The notes: a model not told the origin generated them from the letters alone. 64,000 nucleotides of DNA from Occallatibacter riparius (GCF_025264625.1 NZ_CP093313.1:3472001-3536000), one strand, 5' to 3'; positions 19,063-28,348 are shown, counted from the stretch's first letter. A program made the numbers and translations.

Positions 19063-20070
19063 GTGAAAGCATGGGTTTTGGAAGGCTTTGGACTAGATAA
19101 CTTGAAGATGGTTGATGTACCGATGCGAGAGGTTGGTCCCCACGATGTTGTCGTGAGCGTGAAAGCCGTGTCTCTGAATTACCGAGACAAGCTGCTGGTG
19201 GATGGTCTCTACAATCCCGATCTGCGTTTTCCAATCACGCAGGTAGCCGATACCGCGGGCGAGGTTGTCGATGCAGGAGCAGAGGTCTCTCGTTTTCGGA
19301 GAGGCGATCGTGTAATTACCAACTATGCCACACGGTGGATCGACGGGCCGACGAGGGTCGACGATGTTGTGCATACGTTGGGAAACACGATTCCGGGCGG
19401 ACTGGCTGAGTACCTGGTGATCAATGAAGAAGTGCTGGTGCACGCGCCTGAATACCTGACCCACGAAGAGGCTTCCACATTGCCGGTTGCCGCCCTCACG
19501 GCCTGGCATGCGTTAACGGTCAAACGGCAGCTAGCTCCAGGTGAGACTGTTCTCGTGCAGGGGACGGGTGGCGTATCTATCTTTGGTCTGCAACTGGCCT
19601 CAGCACTGGGCGCAAAGGTGATTGCGACATCGAGCAGCGATGACAAGCTTCAGCGAGCCAGACGGCTAGGCGCACACCAGACGATCAATTACGTCCGAAC
19701 GCCGGAGTGGCACACCGAAGCCCTGAGATTGACATCGCAGCAGGGAGTGGACAACATCCTGGAAGTTGCGGCAGGTAAGACTCTCCGCCAGTCGCTCGAG
19801 GCCATCAAGCCCGGCGGACAGATCTCGGTTATTGGAGTCCTGGATGGATTTGTGTCTGAGATTCCCATCTTCACGTTGCTACAGAAACAAGCTTCGATTG
19901 TGGGTATGGTGACCGGATCGAGACGGATGTTTGAAGAGATGAATGCTGCGCTTGCAAATTTCCAGATTCATCCTGTGATCGACGCTGTGTACTGGTTCGA
20001 GGATGCTCGACAAGCCTACGACCATCTCTATCGAGGAGCCTTTGGAAAGATCGTGATCAAGCTGCGTTAA
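19063..20070 (+). CDS. Zinc-independent NAD(P)-dependent alcohol dehydrogenase/quinone reductase
   Basis: A 335-residue medium-chain dehydrogenase/reductase of the quinone oxidoreductase-like group. SLNYRDKLLV and the DTAGEVVDAG motif belong to the GroES-like catalytic domain; VLVQGTGGVSIFGLQLASALGAKVIATS is the Rossmann nucleotide site. The catalytic and structural zinc cysteines of classical alcohol dehydrogenases are absent. Substrate unknown. The GTG at 19063 is 7 nt after AGGAGG. Divergent from an AraC-type regulator, its likely controller. Confidence 0.9.
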   Translation: MKAWVLEGFGLDNLKMVDVPMREVGPHDVVVSVKAVSLNYRDKLLVDGLYNPDLRFPITQVADTAGEVVDAGAEVSRFRRGDRVITNYATRWIDGPTRVDDVVHTLGNTIPGGLAEYLVINEEVLVHAPEYLTHEEASTLPVAALTAWHALTVKRQLAPGETVLVQGTGGVSIFGLQLASALGAKVIATSSSDDKLQRARRLGAHQTINYVRTPEWHTEALRLTSQQGVDNILEVAAGKTLRQSLEAIKPGGQISVIGVLDGFVSEIPIFTLLQKQASIVGMVTGSRRMFEEMNAALANFQIHPVIDAVYWFEDARQAYDHLYRGAFGKIVIKLR

Positions 20071-20264
20071 GGGCTACCGGCGCTGATAGGGCACGGGTGA
20101 GTGCGAGGGTGTGGAGTTATCTGGGCCGAATCCCGGTTTGATGAGGCAGGTTCCTGCGCCGAAGCGGACGTTCGGGATGACACGGTGCGTGGGGGAGTCG
20201 GCTTGTCTGGTGCGCATGGAGCAGCGCGGCGGCGGGATTTGAAACAGCAGATTCCCTGACGGGA

Positions 20265-20373
20265 ATGACAGCAAGAAAAGCAAAAGCAAATGCAGGTCTT
20301 TCAACTGCCCCTTCTCCTTCGTTTCACTCTGGCTCAGGGTTCGCTCAAGATGACAGCAAGAAAAGCAAAAGCA
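20265..20373. repeat. Direct repeat in a gene-free stretch
   Basis: A perfect 24-bp sequence (ATGACAGCAAGAAAAGCAAA followed by AGCA) occurs at 20265-20288 and again at 20350-20373. The whole stretch 20071-20618 has no convincing gene and looks like a mosaic of intergenic repeats. Confidence 0.75.
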
Positions 20374-20440
20374 GGTTCTTCCCCTTCGACTTCGCTCAGA
20401 GTCAGAATGACAAATTTGTGGGGGAGTGACGAGAGTGCCC

Positions 20441-20500
20441 AAAAGCAACTGCGGGTCCCTCGGTCCGCTGAAGAAAGCGCGCGGACTCTCGGGATGACAC
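20441..20500. repeat. Dispersed 60-bp repeat, copy 1
   Basis: This block, starting AAAAGCAACTGCGGGTCCCT and ending TCTCGGGATGACAC, recurs with a handful of substitutions at 23703-23762. Both copies are intergenic and in the same orientation. Confidence 0.85.
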
Positions 20501-20618
20501 TTCATGGAAAGAGGACAGCATTGTGGTGACACGGTGATCCAGATCACTTGGTGGGGTGTTGTTTCGCACAGTCATGCGGGTGGAGTTGGTGCCACGCTTT
20601 TCTGTTGCGAGGTGTGCG

Positions 20619-21590
20619 ATGGTGGAAGCGGCGGCGGAAGTGGTGGGGACGCGTTGGAGCCGGCCGTCGGTGATCCTGATGGCTACGGATCTGAGTGACC
20701 TGGATCGGCTTATGCCGTTTGCGCTGGACGAGGGTGCGGCGACGGGTGCGCGGCTGATCCTGATGCACGTGGTGTCGGCTGGGGAGTCGATGACGGCGGA
20801 TGCGGCGGGCATGCCTTACTACGATCCTTCCGGTGCTGTGGATATCGCCGAAAAAGAGTTGGAACCGTGCTGTGCAATCGCGCGGAAAAGGGGTATTATC
20901 TGCGATGCGGTGATTCGCGAGGGTCACCCGGCACAGCAGATTTTGACGGCCGCCCGGCAGTTTCATGCGGACCGCATCCTTCTGGGGACCCGGAGCCGTG
21001 GGAGGGTCAGCAAGATTCTCATTGGTTCCGTGGCTGAACAAGTGCTGCGCTCGGTCAATATCCCGGTCATTACCGTGGGTCCTGAGGCTCGTCTCGCGGT
21101 GCCCGGCAACACCCCGACAAAGGTGGTGCTGCATGCCACCACACTTAGAGAGGCCTCCCGTCCGAGCGCAGTGCTTGCCAGCCAGATCGCGTCCAGCCTG
21201 GGCGCGGGGTTGATTCTTCTGCACGTACTTCCTCCGATTTCAGACATGCAGCGTAAGGGCGAGCCGACGGGGATGGACTCGGCCGCGATGATGGAGCTGC
21301 GCAAGCTGGCGGAGGAGTTGAGCCGCGATGTGCCAGCGGGCGTGACGCCGAAGGTGGTGCACGGGAATCCTTCGATTGAGATTCTGGCGGAGAGCGCGGA
21401 GCACCACGCGTGTTTGATGGTGCTGGGGGCGAGGCATCGGTCGGCGCTGGAGAATCTGACGCGGGATCGGACTATATATAAAGTGCTGGCGCATGCGCGG
21501 TGTCCGGTGATGACGCTGGAAGAGACGACGGCAGGGAACAGGGAACAGGGAACAGGGAACAGACTGCAGGGAGTAGGGAATAGGGAGTAG
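20619..21590 (+). CDS. Tandem universal stress protein
   Basis: A 323-residue protein of two UspA domains. Domain 1 (about residues 18-152) starts VILMATDLSDLDRL and ends with ILLGTRSRGRVSKILIGSVAEQVL and PVITVG. Domain 2 (about 165-300) starts KVVLHATTL and ends MVLGARHRSALENLTRDRTIYKVL, then PVMTLE. The GxRxRG pattern in domain 1 suggests ATP binding; domain 2 is more diverged. The last 17 residues are encoded by an intergenic GGGAACA-type repeat. Several in-frame starts exist from 20556; the ATG at 20619 is preferred for length but not proven. Confidence 0.88.
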   Translation: MVEAAAEVVGTRWSRPSVILMATDLSDLDRLMPFALDEGAATGARLILMHVVSAGESMTADAAGMPYYDPSGAVDIAEKELEPCCAIARKRGIICDAVIREGHPAQQILTAARQFHADRILLGTRSRGRVSKILIGSVAEQVLRSVNIPVITVGPEARLAVPGNTPTKVVLHATTLREASRPSAVLASQIASSLGAGLILLHVLPPISDMQRKGEPTGMDSAAMMELRKLAEELSRDVPAGVTPKVVHGNPSIEILAESAEHHACLMVLGARHRSALENLTRDRTIYKVLAHARCPVMTLEETTAGNREQGTGNRLQGVGNRE

Positions 21591-21775
21591 GGAGTAGGGA
21601 CAAGAGGGACAAGGGGGATATGGGGGACACAGGGGATTAGGGGGCCGAGAGGCGCGCTCGTGAGTGGCTTCTATTCCAGATGATGTGATCTGACGCTGCA
21701 GACTTTTGTTCTTTCCTGTCCCTCCTGTCCCCCGTATCCCTTTCGTTCCTCCTGTCCCTTTGTCCCTGTTGTTTT
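21535..21775. repeat. Purine/pyrimidine inverted repeat between usp and holA
   Basis: Left arm (about 21535-21640) is a run of GGGAACA, GGGAGTA and GGGACA(A) units. Right arm (about 21710-21770) is the complementary series CTGTCCC, CCTGTCCC, TTTGTCCC. The arms are imperfect inverted copies and could fold into a long hairpin after the stress-protein stop codon. Similar GGGAACAGGGA units recur at 36130-36158. Confidence 0.7.
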
Positions 21776-21826
21776 GCTATTCTGGGGGCGCATGTTCTTG
21801 TCATTGGCAGTCGGGGGAGACGCTCG

Positions 21827-22990
21827 TTGAGTGGGGCGCGGTGGGGCGCGGGCTTCTCGGCTGTGGGGCGATTTGTCGCGGAGATTGAGGCTGCGACGAA
21901 GGGCGGTCCGCTGAAGCCGGGGTATGTGCTGGCGGGCGATGAGCTCTTTCTGCAGGAACGATGCCGGGCGGCGGTGATCAAGGCGTATGTGCCGCCGGAT
22001 TTCAAGGACTTCTGCTTGTCGGACTTCGATCTGGGTTCGACGCCAGTTTTCGACATTCTGGATCGGGCGCAGACGCCTTCGCTGATGGCACCGTTTCAGG
22101 TGATCTTTGTGCGCAACGTGCGGAACCTGTATACGCGCGGGGCGAAGAAGGATGAGTTCGCCGCGCTGGGGCGGTATTTCCAATCGCCGAACCCGCAGGC
22201 GCTGCTGGTGTTTGTCGCGGACTTTATCCGGATTCCGTCAGATGTGCGGCGGATGGATATGGACGATAAGAGCAAGTACGAGCGGCTGACGGAGACGCTG
22301 GGCGAGCACTGCGGAATGGTTGAGCTGGCGCGCGTGCACGAAGACGACGCGATGCGCTGGGTGACGGCGACGTCGAATGAGGCGGGGAACCGGATGGATC
22401 CCGACGCGGCGCGCGAGCTGGTGGATGCGCTGGGCGCGGACATGATGATGATCGCAGGGGAGCTGGAGAAGCTGCTGCTCTACACGCTGGGGCGTGGGCG
22501 GATCACGCTGGGCGATGTGGAGACGATGGTGCTGGGGGCCAAGCAGCGGTCGCTGTATGAGCTGACCGATGCGATCAGCGCGCGGAACAAGGTGAAGGCG
22601 ATTGCGCTGCTGCATGGGCTGCTGAACTCGAGCGACGCGGGCGAGGATGCGGCGATTGGGCATTTGTACATGCTGGCGCGGACGTTCCGGCAGATGCTTG
22701 TGATTCTGGAGAAGAATGTAAGGGATCAGCGGGCGATCTGGCAGGCGCTGTGGCAGGGGTTCAGGATCCCTCCGTTTGCGGCGGATGATTTGATCCGGCA
22801 GGCGAGACGGTATAAGTCGCGGCGGGATTTGACGCGGGCGCTGCGGTTGATTGCGCGGGCGGACCTGGAGCTGCGGTCGTCGCCGCCGGACAAGCGTCTG
22901 GTGCTGGAGCGGCTGGTGTACGATCTGGCGTCGGAGCCGAAGCCGGTATCGCCGTGGTCGGCGGCGCAGTTGTCGTTCAGCGAACAGTGA
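21827..22990 (+). CDS. holA: DNA polymerase III subunit delta
   Basis: A 387-residue HolA, the clamp-loader subunit that opens the sliding clamp. The N-terminal AAA+-like region begins GYVLAGDELFLQER, followed by FVRNVRNLYTR and LLVFVADFIR; the middle has LVDALGADMMMIAGELEKL and the characteristic SLYELTDAISARNKVKAIALL; the C-terminal collar domain carries LYMLARTFRQMLVI and RLVLERLVYDL. The only long frame opens with TTG at 21827 after a G-rich ribosome-site-like stretch. GTG at 21863 is an alternative. Confidence 0.93.
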   Translation: MSGARWGAGFSAVGRFVAEIEAATKGGPLKPGYVLAGDELFLQERCRAAVIKAYVPPDFKDFCLSDFDLGSTPVFDILDRAQTPSLMAPFQVIFVRNVRNLYTRGAKKDEFAALGRYFQSPNPQALLVFVADFIRIPSDVRRMDMDDKSKYERLTETLGEHCGMVELARVHEDDAMRWVTATSNEAGNRMDPDAARELVDALGADMMMIAGELEKLLLYTLGRGRITLGDVETMVLGAKQRSLYELTDAISARNKVKAIALLHGLLNSSDAGEDAAIGHLYMLARTFRQMLVILEKNVRDQRAIWQALWQGFRIPPFAADDLIRQARRYKSRRDLTRALRLIARADLELRSSPPDKRLVLERLVYDLASEPKPVSPWSAAQLSFSEQ

Positions 22991-23037
22991 GGGCGGCCCT
23001 CAGGGGCTGAAGCCCCAAATCAGTTGACGGGAGCGCA

Positions 23038-23115
23038 TGCGGGCTGCCTGAAGGCAGCCCCTGATACAAGACCTGTTCCGAATAGCTTTTCAGCAGGGTG
23101 TGAAGTCGTGCCCTT
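23038..23115. repeat. Dispersed REP-like repeat, copy 1
   Basis: The block begins TGCGGGCTGCCTGAAGGCAG, a self-complementary GGGCTGCC/GGCAGCCC hairpin, runs through CCCCTGATACAA and AGCTTTTCAGCA, and ends GTCGTGCCCTT. A closely similar block lies at 34192-34270. Just before it, GGGGCTGAAGCCCC is another tight hairpin that could terminate holA. Confidence 0.8.
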
Positions 23116-23145
23116 GGGCAAAGCTCGCGCAACAAGAGGGAAGGT

Positions 23146-23553
23146 TTAGCGGACGCCGTTCTGGTTGAGCCAGGGGCCGTAGTCGCGGTCTTCTTTCTGG
23201 ATGTGGGTGGTGAGCCAGTCGCGCAGGAACATGAGCAGATCGACGTTGAGTGAGAGCTCGCCGCGTTTGTAGCGGCCGACGAAGGCTTCGACCTGTCGGG
23301 TGAGGTCCTTGTGCTTGACGAGGTGGGCCGCGAGATCGGGATACTTCGCGCGGGACATCAGGGCTTCTTCCGAGGCGAAGTGATCGTGGGTGTACCTGAC
23401 GAGACGATCGAGAAGAGGGCCGGCCGCGGATTTGCCGGCGCCGTTCAGCATTGCGTCATGGAGCTCGTTGAGTGTTTTGACGAGGCCTTTGTGCTGCTCG
23501 TCCATTGCTTTCACGCCGGTGGATAGGCGGTCGCTCCAGGTCATCAATGCCAT
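23146..23553 (-). CDS. Bacteriohemerythrin
   Basis: A 135-residue oxygen-binding hemerythrin with a di-iron centre in a four-helix bundle. Ligands follow the family pattern: W6 and the histidine of MDEQHKGL (H21), HDAM, YTHDHFASEE, HLVKHKDL, and the C-terminal LTTHIQKEDRDYGPWL. Such proteins store or sense oxygen in the cytoplasm. Monocistronic and leftward, between repeat-rich gaps. Confidence 0.95.
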   Translation of the reverse strand: MALMTWSDRLSTGVKAMDEQHKGLVKTLNELHDAMLNGAGKSAAGPLLDRLVRYTHDHFASEEALMSRAKYPDLAAHLVKHKDLTRQVEAFVGRYKRGELSLNVDLLMFLRDWLTTHIQKEDRDYGPWLNQNGVR

Positions 23554-23702
23554 TGCGGATCTCCGTGTGAGAAATGGGGCCCGACGGGGTGTTTATCGGC
23601 GGTTGTGCGGCAGAGTTGAGGGGGTTCGCTGCGGCCCTACGGGACGCGCAAGCGGTGTGGTGGCGTTGACCGAGGACGAGTCTTCCTCCATCAGGGCGAG
23701 CG

Positions 23703-23762
23703 AAAAGCAACTGCAGGTCCCTCGGCCCGCTGAAGAAGACGCGCGGGCTCTCGGGATGACAC
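23703..23762. repeat. Dispersed 60-bp repeat, copy 2
   Basis: Counterpart of the block at 20441-20500, about 3.2 kb away, in the same orientation. It lies in the otherwise gene-free gap 23554-23836 between hemerythrin and the CPBP protease. Confidence 0.85.
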
Positions 23763-23836
23763 AGTCATGTGGAGTATGCGACAGGATGATGGCGCAGGTG
23801 TCTGGGTGAGGCACAGATGCCTGTCACAATGGTGCT

Positions 23837-24718
23837 GTGCCGCATGTGACTCCTCTGTTGGTGATTGCCGCTGTGCTTGCGATGGCGCCGTATCTTGCGG
23901 CGGCGTTCTTTGCGGACTGGGCTGCGGGGCGGGCGCGGACGCTGCCGGCTATTGCGCAGATGGTGCTTCCGGCTCTGCTGTGCTTTCCGTATGTGCTGGT
24001 GTCGGTGGACGCGGGGGCGTTCAGCTGGCGGTGGCTGGCGGTGTATGCGGTTTTCCCAGCGGCGATTGCGCTAGCGGCGCGCGCGATGCCGGAGGAGGCG
24101 GTGTGGTCGCGGCTTGTCGTCCTCCTGGTGATGGGGCTGGCGGTGGATCTGCGCTGGTTTGAGCCGGCGTGGCCGGCGCATCTGTCGGTGTTCAATAAGG
24201 TGCTGCTGCTGGATGCGGGGATCTATGCGTTTGTGATGTTGCGGCCGTTGGAGGGGACGGGGTTCGATTTGCGGCTGCGCCGATGCGATGTTTCGGTGGG
24301 GTTGAAGCAGTTTTTGTTTTATCTGCCGATTGCGCTGGTGCTGGGGCTGGCGCTGGGTTTTCTGCATACGCACGCGCTGTCGTGGGGCGACGTGGTGCGA
24401 CTGCCGGGGCGGTTGGCGTTTGCGTGGGTCTTCACGTTCTTCTTTATCGCCGTGCCGGAAGAGCTGTTCTTCCGCGGATGGGTGCAGAATCTGCTGGAGC
24501 GCAGGTTGGGCAGGAGTGCTGCACTGGTCTTGGCTGCGATTCTGTTCGGGCTGGCGCACTTCAACAAGCGGGCGCTGCATTTCAACTGGCGCTATGTGCT
24601 GCTGGCGGCGATTGCAGGCGTGTTCTATGGGCGGGCTTGGAGAGAGAAGCGGCGCGTGGGTGCGTCGGCGGTGACGCATGCGACGGTGGACTCGGTGTGG
24701 TCGCTGTTTCTGCGGTGA
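23837..24718 (+). CDS. CPBP-family intramembrane glutamic protease
   Basis: A 293-residue membrane protein with about eight helices. The CPBP (Abi/Rce1-like) motifs are complete: EELFFRGW (motif 1, paired glutamates and arginine), FGLAHFN (motif 2) and HATVDSVW (motif 3). Such enzymes cleave membrane-bound peptides or lipoproteins; the substrate here is unknown. The frame opens with GTG at 23837. Monocistronic. Confidence 0.88.
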   Translation: MPHVTPLLVIAAVLAMAPYLAAAFFADWAAGRARTLPAIAQMVLPALLCFPYVLVSVDAGAFSWRWLAVYAVFPAAIALAARAMPEEAVWSRLVVLLVMGLAVDLRWFEPAWPAHLSVFNKVLLLDAGIYAFVMLRPLEGTGFDLRLRRCDVSVGLKQFLFYLPIALVLGLALGFLHTHALSWGDVVRLPGRLAFAWVFTFFFIAVPEELFFRGWVQNLLERRLGRSAALVLAAILFGLAHFNKRALHFNWRYVLLAAIAGVFYGRAWREKRRVGASAVTHATVDSVWSLFLR

Positions 24719-24823
24719 CCACCTGCGGTGGGGCCGACTGCGGCTTCGCCGCCATTCGAGGCTGTGTGGGATTTGTGGTCGTCCCCGGTCCCCAAAGCGA
24801 GGGACCGGGGGCACCCGGCGTTC

Positions 24824-27400
24824 CTACTGTAGTTCGGCGCTGGGTTGCGCGCTGTTGGTTTTGAGAGTGACGGAGCCGTCGCTGAGGCCAGAGGTTTTGG
24901 CGGTCAGTTTGATGGAGCCGGCTTTGTGCGATGTGCGAACGACGACGAGCGCGCGGCCCTCGAAGAGCTTGCGGCGATTGCCTTGATACGCGTCGGGATC
25001 CTGGGCGTCTCCATTGCCGACTGCGGCGATGGTGCCGGGGCCGCTGATATCGAATTGAACATCGTTGGTTGCGTGCAGATCGGGGCGTCCGTTCGCATCT
25101 ACTGCCTCGACAGTAATGAAGGAGAGGTCTTCGCCGTTTGCGTTGAGTGCAGTGCGATCTGCAGTAACGCGCAGCTTGGTTGACGGTTGGGCTGTTGTCA
25201 GGATGCTTTCCGCAACGGCGCGATCGCCGCGGAGGCCAACGGCTTTGAGCGTGCCGGCCGCATAGGGGACCGAGAAGACTGCTTTGAACTCCTGGTCGCG
25301 GCCGGTGGGCTTTTCACCGATGAGCTTGCCGTTCAGATAGAGCTGGACTTTCTCCGCGCCGGAGTAGACTTCGACATCGACGTTCTTGCCTTCCTGTTCG
25401 GGCCAGGTCCAGGAGGGAAGCGTGGGGTAAGTGGCCCACATGATGGCGATGATCTTTTTGCCATCGGGCTCAGGCAGGCGCACGGTGGCGTAGACGCGGT
25501 CGCCGCCGTTCCAGATGATGTCGCGGTAGTAAGACTGCGGCTTGCGGAGGCCGGTGAGGTCAAGATCGCCGCACATGGCTGCGTGCCAGGGATAGCCATG
25601 CATGAAGACTTCCATCATCGCTTTGGCGGCGGGATCGGTGTTCTTCGCCATGTCGGCCATGACGTCTTTGCCGTTGGCCATGCCGGTGAAGAGCTGATCG
25701 ATGAAGCCGGTGTTGGCCATCATTCCGCCCATGCCCTCGGCCATTTTGGCCTGTTGCGGTGTGCCGTATTGCCAGGCGCCGATGCCGGATTCACCGAGGT
25801 AATCCATTGCCGTCCAGGTGAGGTCGCCAAGGATGTAGGGATTGTCGTGGGAGACCGTCCATAGCGGGAAAGCCTTGGCGGGCCAGGACTCCGTAGTGAG
25901 CATCATCCGCGTTGGCAACTGCTCGTGATCTTTTTGGTATGTGGGAAGGATGTTGTAGTTGTAGCCGGTGATGTCGAGCTGGGAGAAGACAGCCTGCGCG
26001 GTGGGCTTGGTGGTGGTGCCGGGGAAGGCGAGGGTGAGGGGGCGCGTGTTGTCGAGGGCGCGGACCTGATCGGCGAGTTGCTTTGCGAGCTCTGCGCCGC
26101 GATCGACTTCGAGCTCTGGGATTTCGTTGCCGATGCCCCAGATGACGATGGAGGGGTGATTGCGGTCGCGGAGGACCATGGATGAGATGTCCTGCTTCCA
26201 CGAGGCGTCGAAGTCGTCGCCGTAATCGAATTTGACCTTGTGCGCCTTCCAGACGTCGAAGGGCTCGTCGAGAACGAGAAGGCCGATGCGATCGCAGGCA
26301 TCGAGAAACGCGGGAGAGGGCGGATTGTGCGCGGTGCGCACGGCATTCATGCCGGCGGCTTTGAGGAGTTCGACGCGGCGCTCTTCGGCGCGATCGAAGG
26401 CTGCTGCGCCAAGAGGGCCGTTGTCGTGATGGACGCTTCCGCCAGTGAGCTTGATGGATTTGCCGTTCAGGAGCAGGCCGTTTTCTGCCGACCAGGAGAG
26501 CGTGCGAATGCCGAAGGGCGTGGTGACCCGGTCGATGACTTTGCCGTTTTGGCGAATGGTGGACATGGCGCGATAGAGGTTGGGTGAGTCGGGTGACCAG
26601 AGGGCGGGATTCGCCACTGCGATATCTTGCGCGGCTTCGTCTTCTTTGCCGGGCGCGAAGGCGAGCCTGGATTGTGCGGAGCCAACTTTGTTTCCTGCCT
26701 TGTCGAGCAGAGTGGTATCGACGGTGACATCGGCGGCGGTGGAGGACTCGTTTGCGACGCGTGTGTGGACGGAGACTTTGGCCGAAATGGTTGTCGCCTC
26801 GGGTGTGGTGATGAAGACACCCCAATGCGCGAGGTGAGTGGGTTCCGTCACGACGACGCGGACGTGGCGGTAAATGCCCGAGCCCGAGTACCAGCGGCTG
26901 TTGGGCTGGGCGGAGTTGTCGACGCGGACCGCGAGAACGTTCGCGCCGGAGAAGTCCAGATTGGGAGTGAGGTCGAAGGAGAACGCGGTGTATCCGTAAG
27001 CATGCGTGCCGAGTTTGTGTCCGTTGAGATAGACGGCGGCATCGCGGTATACGCCGTCGAATTCGACGCTCACGCGTTTGCCTTTCCAGGTGGAGGGAGC
27101 CTGGAACGACTTGCGGTACCAGCCGATGCCGTTAGGGAAGAAGCCTCCACCACCGCCGCTGGGATTGTCTTTGTCGGGCTTGCTTTCGATGCTCCAGTCG
27201 TGGGGCAGATCGACCGTGCGCCAGGAGGCGTCGGCGAACGCGGGAGCTTCGGCTCCACTGGGATCGCCGAGGATGAACTTCCAGCCGGCATCAGCGGCGA
27301 GTTCCTGCCGGGGTGAGTCGGGTTTCGCTGCGTGGATTGAAGCGGGCGTGAAGCATACTAGAGCGGCGAGAGCAAGGAGAAGGCGGGGCTGGAGTTTCAT
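24824..27400 (-). CDS. Exported GH2 glycosidase (beta-galactosidase-like)
   Basis: An 858-residue periplasmic or secreted enzyme. A signal peptide (MKLQPRLLLALAALVCF, cleavage near SIHAA) precedes a sugar-binding jelly-roll domain (DLPHDWSIE, GIGWYRKSF, GVYRDAAVYLNG), an immunoglobulin-like domain and a TIM barrel. The predicted acid/base is E426 in WGIGNEIPEL and the nucleophile E504 in LTTESWP. C-terminal Big-type domains follow from about residue 670. It hydrolyses terminal beta-linked sugars; beta-galactoside is the likeliest substrate. Its ATG overlaps the TetR gene stop (ATGA), so the two form one operon. Confidence 0.9.
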   Translation of the reverse strand: MKLQPRLLLALAALVCFTPASIHAAKPDSPRQELAADAGWKFILGDPSGAEAPAFADASWRTVDLPHDWSIESKPDKDNPSGGGGGFFPNGIGWYRKSFQAPSTWKGKRVSVEFDGVYRDAAVYLNGHKLGTHAYGYTAFSFDLTPNLDFSGANVLAVRVDNSAQPNSRWYSGSGIYRHVRVVVTEPTHLAHWGVFITTPEATTISAKVSVHTRVANESSTAADVTVDTTLLDKAGNKVGSAQSRLAFAPGKEDEAAQDIAVANPALWSPDSPNLYRAMSTIRQNGKVIDRVTTPFGIRTLSWSAENGLLLNGKSIKLTGGSVHHDNGPLGAAAFDRAEERRVELLKAAGMNAVRTAHNPPSPAFLDACDRIGLLVLDEPFDVWKAHKVKFDYGDDFDASWKQDISSMVLRDRNHPSIVIWGIGNEIPELEVDRGAELAKQLADQVRALDNTRPLTLAFPGTTTKPTAQAVFSQLDITGYNYNILPTYQKDHEQLPTRMMLTTESWPAKAFPLWTVSHDNPYILGDLTWTAMDYLGESGIGAWQYGTPQQAKMAEGMGGMMANTGFIDQLFTGMANGKDVMADMAKNTDPAAKAMMEVFMHGYPWHAAMCGDLDLTGLRKPQSYYRDIIWNGGDRVYATVRLPEPDGKKIIAIMWATYPTLPSWTWPEQEGKNVDVEVYSGAEKVQLYLNGKLIGEKPTGRDQEFKAVFSVPYAAGTLKAVGLRGDRAVAESILTTAQPSTKLRVTADRTALNANGEDLSFITVEAVDANGRPDLHATNDVQFDISGPGTIAAVGNGDAQDPDAYQGNRRKLFEGRALVVVRTSHKAGSIKLTAKTSGLSDGSVTLKTNSAQPSAELQ

Positions 27401-28119
27401 CGAGTTCTCTTTCTGCTTTGAACTTTGGAGGGTTTCTTTCGGGGCCGGCGTCGGGGCGGAGGTTCTGGGGCGCGCAGGCCGAGAAGGAGGATGCGAATGG
27501 TTTCGCGGAAGAGGCGATCGACGGGCTGGCCGTATTCCTGTTCGACTTTGCTGCCGAGGGAGGCGAGGCGGCGCTGCGCACCGATGACGGTGTTGATGAC
27601 GGCGTGCATGGTGAGGTCGGGATCGAGATCGTGGCGAAGGGAGCCGTCGGCGATGCCGTCACAGATCAGGCCTCTGAAGGCGTTGAATCCACCGGGATTG
27701 ATTTGCGACTCCAGGGTGATGAGGCGTTCGGCGGGCCAGTGGCGCGCATACATCGCGTCAAACTGCGCCATGAAGCGCACGGTGACCGAGTTGTTCACGA
27801 GTTCATCGGCCATGAAGTCGAGGAGGGCAGTGATGCGGGCCAGCGCGTTGGGCGTGGCTTCGAGGGACTGCTGCGCGCGCGCGCTGGCCTTCTGCATCAC
27901 GTCGGCGATGACGGCCCAGACGATCTCATCCTTGTTGGCGAAGTACTGGTAGATGGTGGAGGGCTGAACGCCGCTGGAGGAAGTGATTTCGGCCATGGAG
28001 ACGCGGTCGATGCCGCGCTCGTCGAAGAGGGTCCAGGCGGCATCGAGAATGCGGCGGCGCTGGCGCTCGCGGTGAGCGGGATAGGAGCCGGGCGGCTTTG
28101 CTGTTTTCTTTCGGGGCAT
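27397..28119 (-). CDS. TetR-family regulator
   Basis: A 240-residue repressor. The N-terminal helix-turn-helix reads RILDAAWTLFDERGIDRVSMAEI followed by SGVQPSTIYQYFANKDEIV; the rest is the ligand/dimerisation domain, ending in a basic tail (PPRRRPRKKPSK). It is translationally coupled to the GH2 enzyme gene and probably autoregulates both through the palindrome at 28155-28171. Confidence 0.93.
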   Translation of the reverse strand: MPRKKTAKPPGSYPAHRERQRRRILDAAWTLFDERGIDRVSMAEITSSSGVQPSTIYQYFANKDEIVWAVIADVMQKASARAQQSLEATPNALARITALLDFMADELVNNSVTVRFMAQFDAMYARHWPAERLITLESQINPGGFNAFRGLICDGIADGSLRHDLDPDLTMHAVINTVIGAQRRLASLGSKVEQEYGQPVDRLFRETIRILLLGLRAPEPPPRRRPRKKPSKVQSRKRTR

Positions 28120-28154
28120 GCGCTCGATTCGGATTTCGCATCACAGGTACGAAA

Positions 28155-28171
28155 TCGAAATAATATTTCGA
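28155..28171. promoter_or_regulatory. Operator palindrome for the TetR-GH2 operon
   Basis: TCGAAAT at 28155-28161 and ATTTCGA at 28165-28171 are perfect inverted repeats with a 3-base spacer. They lie in an AT-rich promoter patch about 36 bp upstream of the TetR gene start, the usual position of a TetR autoregulatory site. Confidence 0.7.
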
Positions 28172-28348
28172 ATTTATATAGGGATGCGGATGCGGAAGTC
28201 AAAGAGAACTTCGGAGAGGCGCCTCTTGACGGGCCGGCCCGTTATGAAGAATGCTACATAGGGCAGTGACTTGGCGGGCGGTCGTGATCCGGCTCGGACA
28301 GCGGTGAGAAGCTCTTCTCCAACATTGCGATCTTCGGAGGTTATCAGC

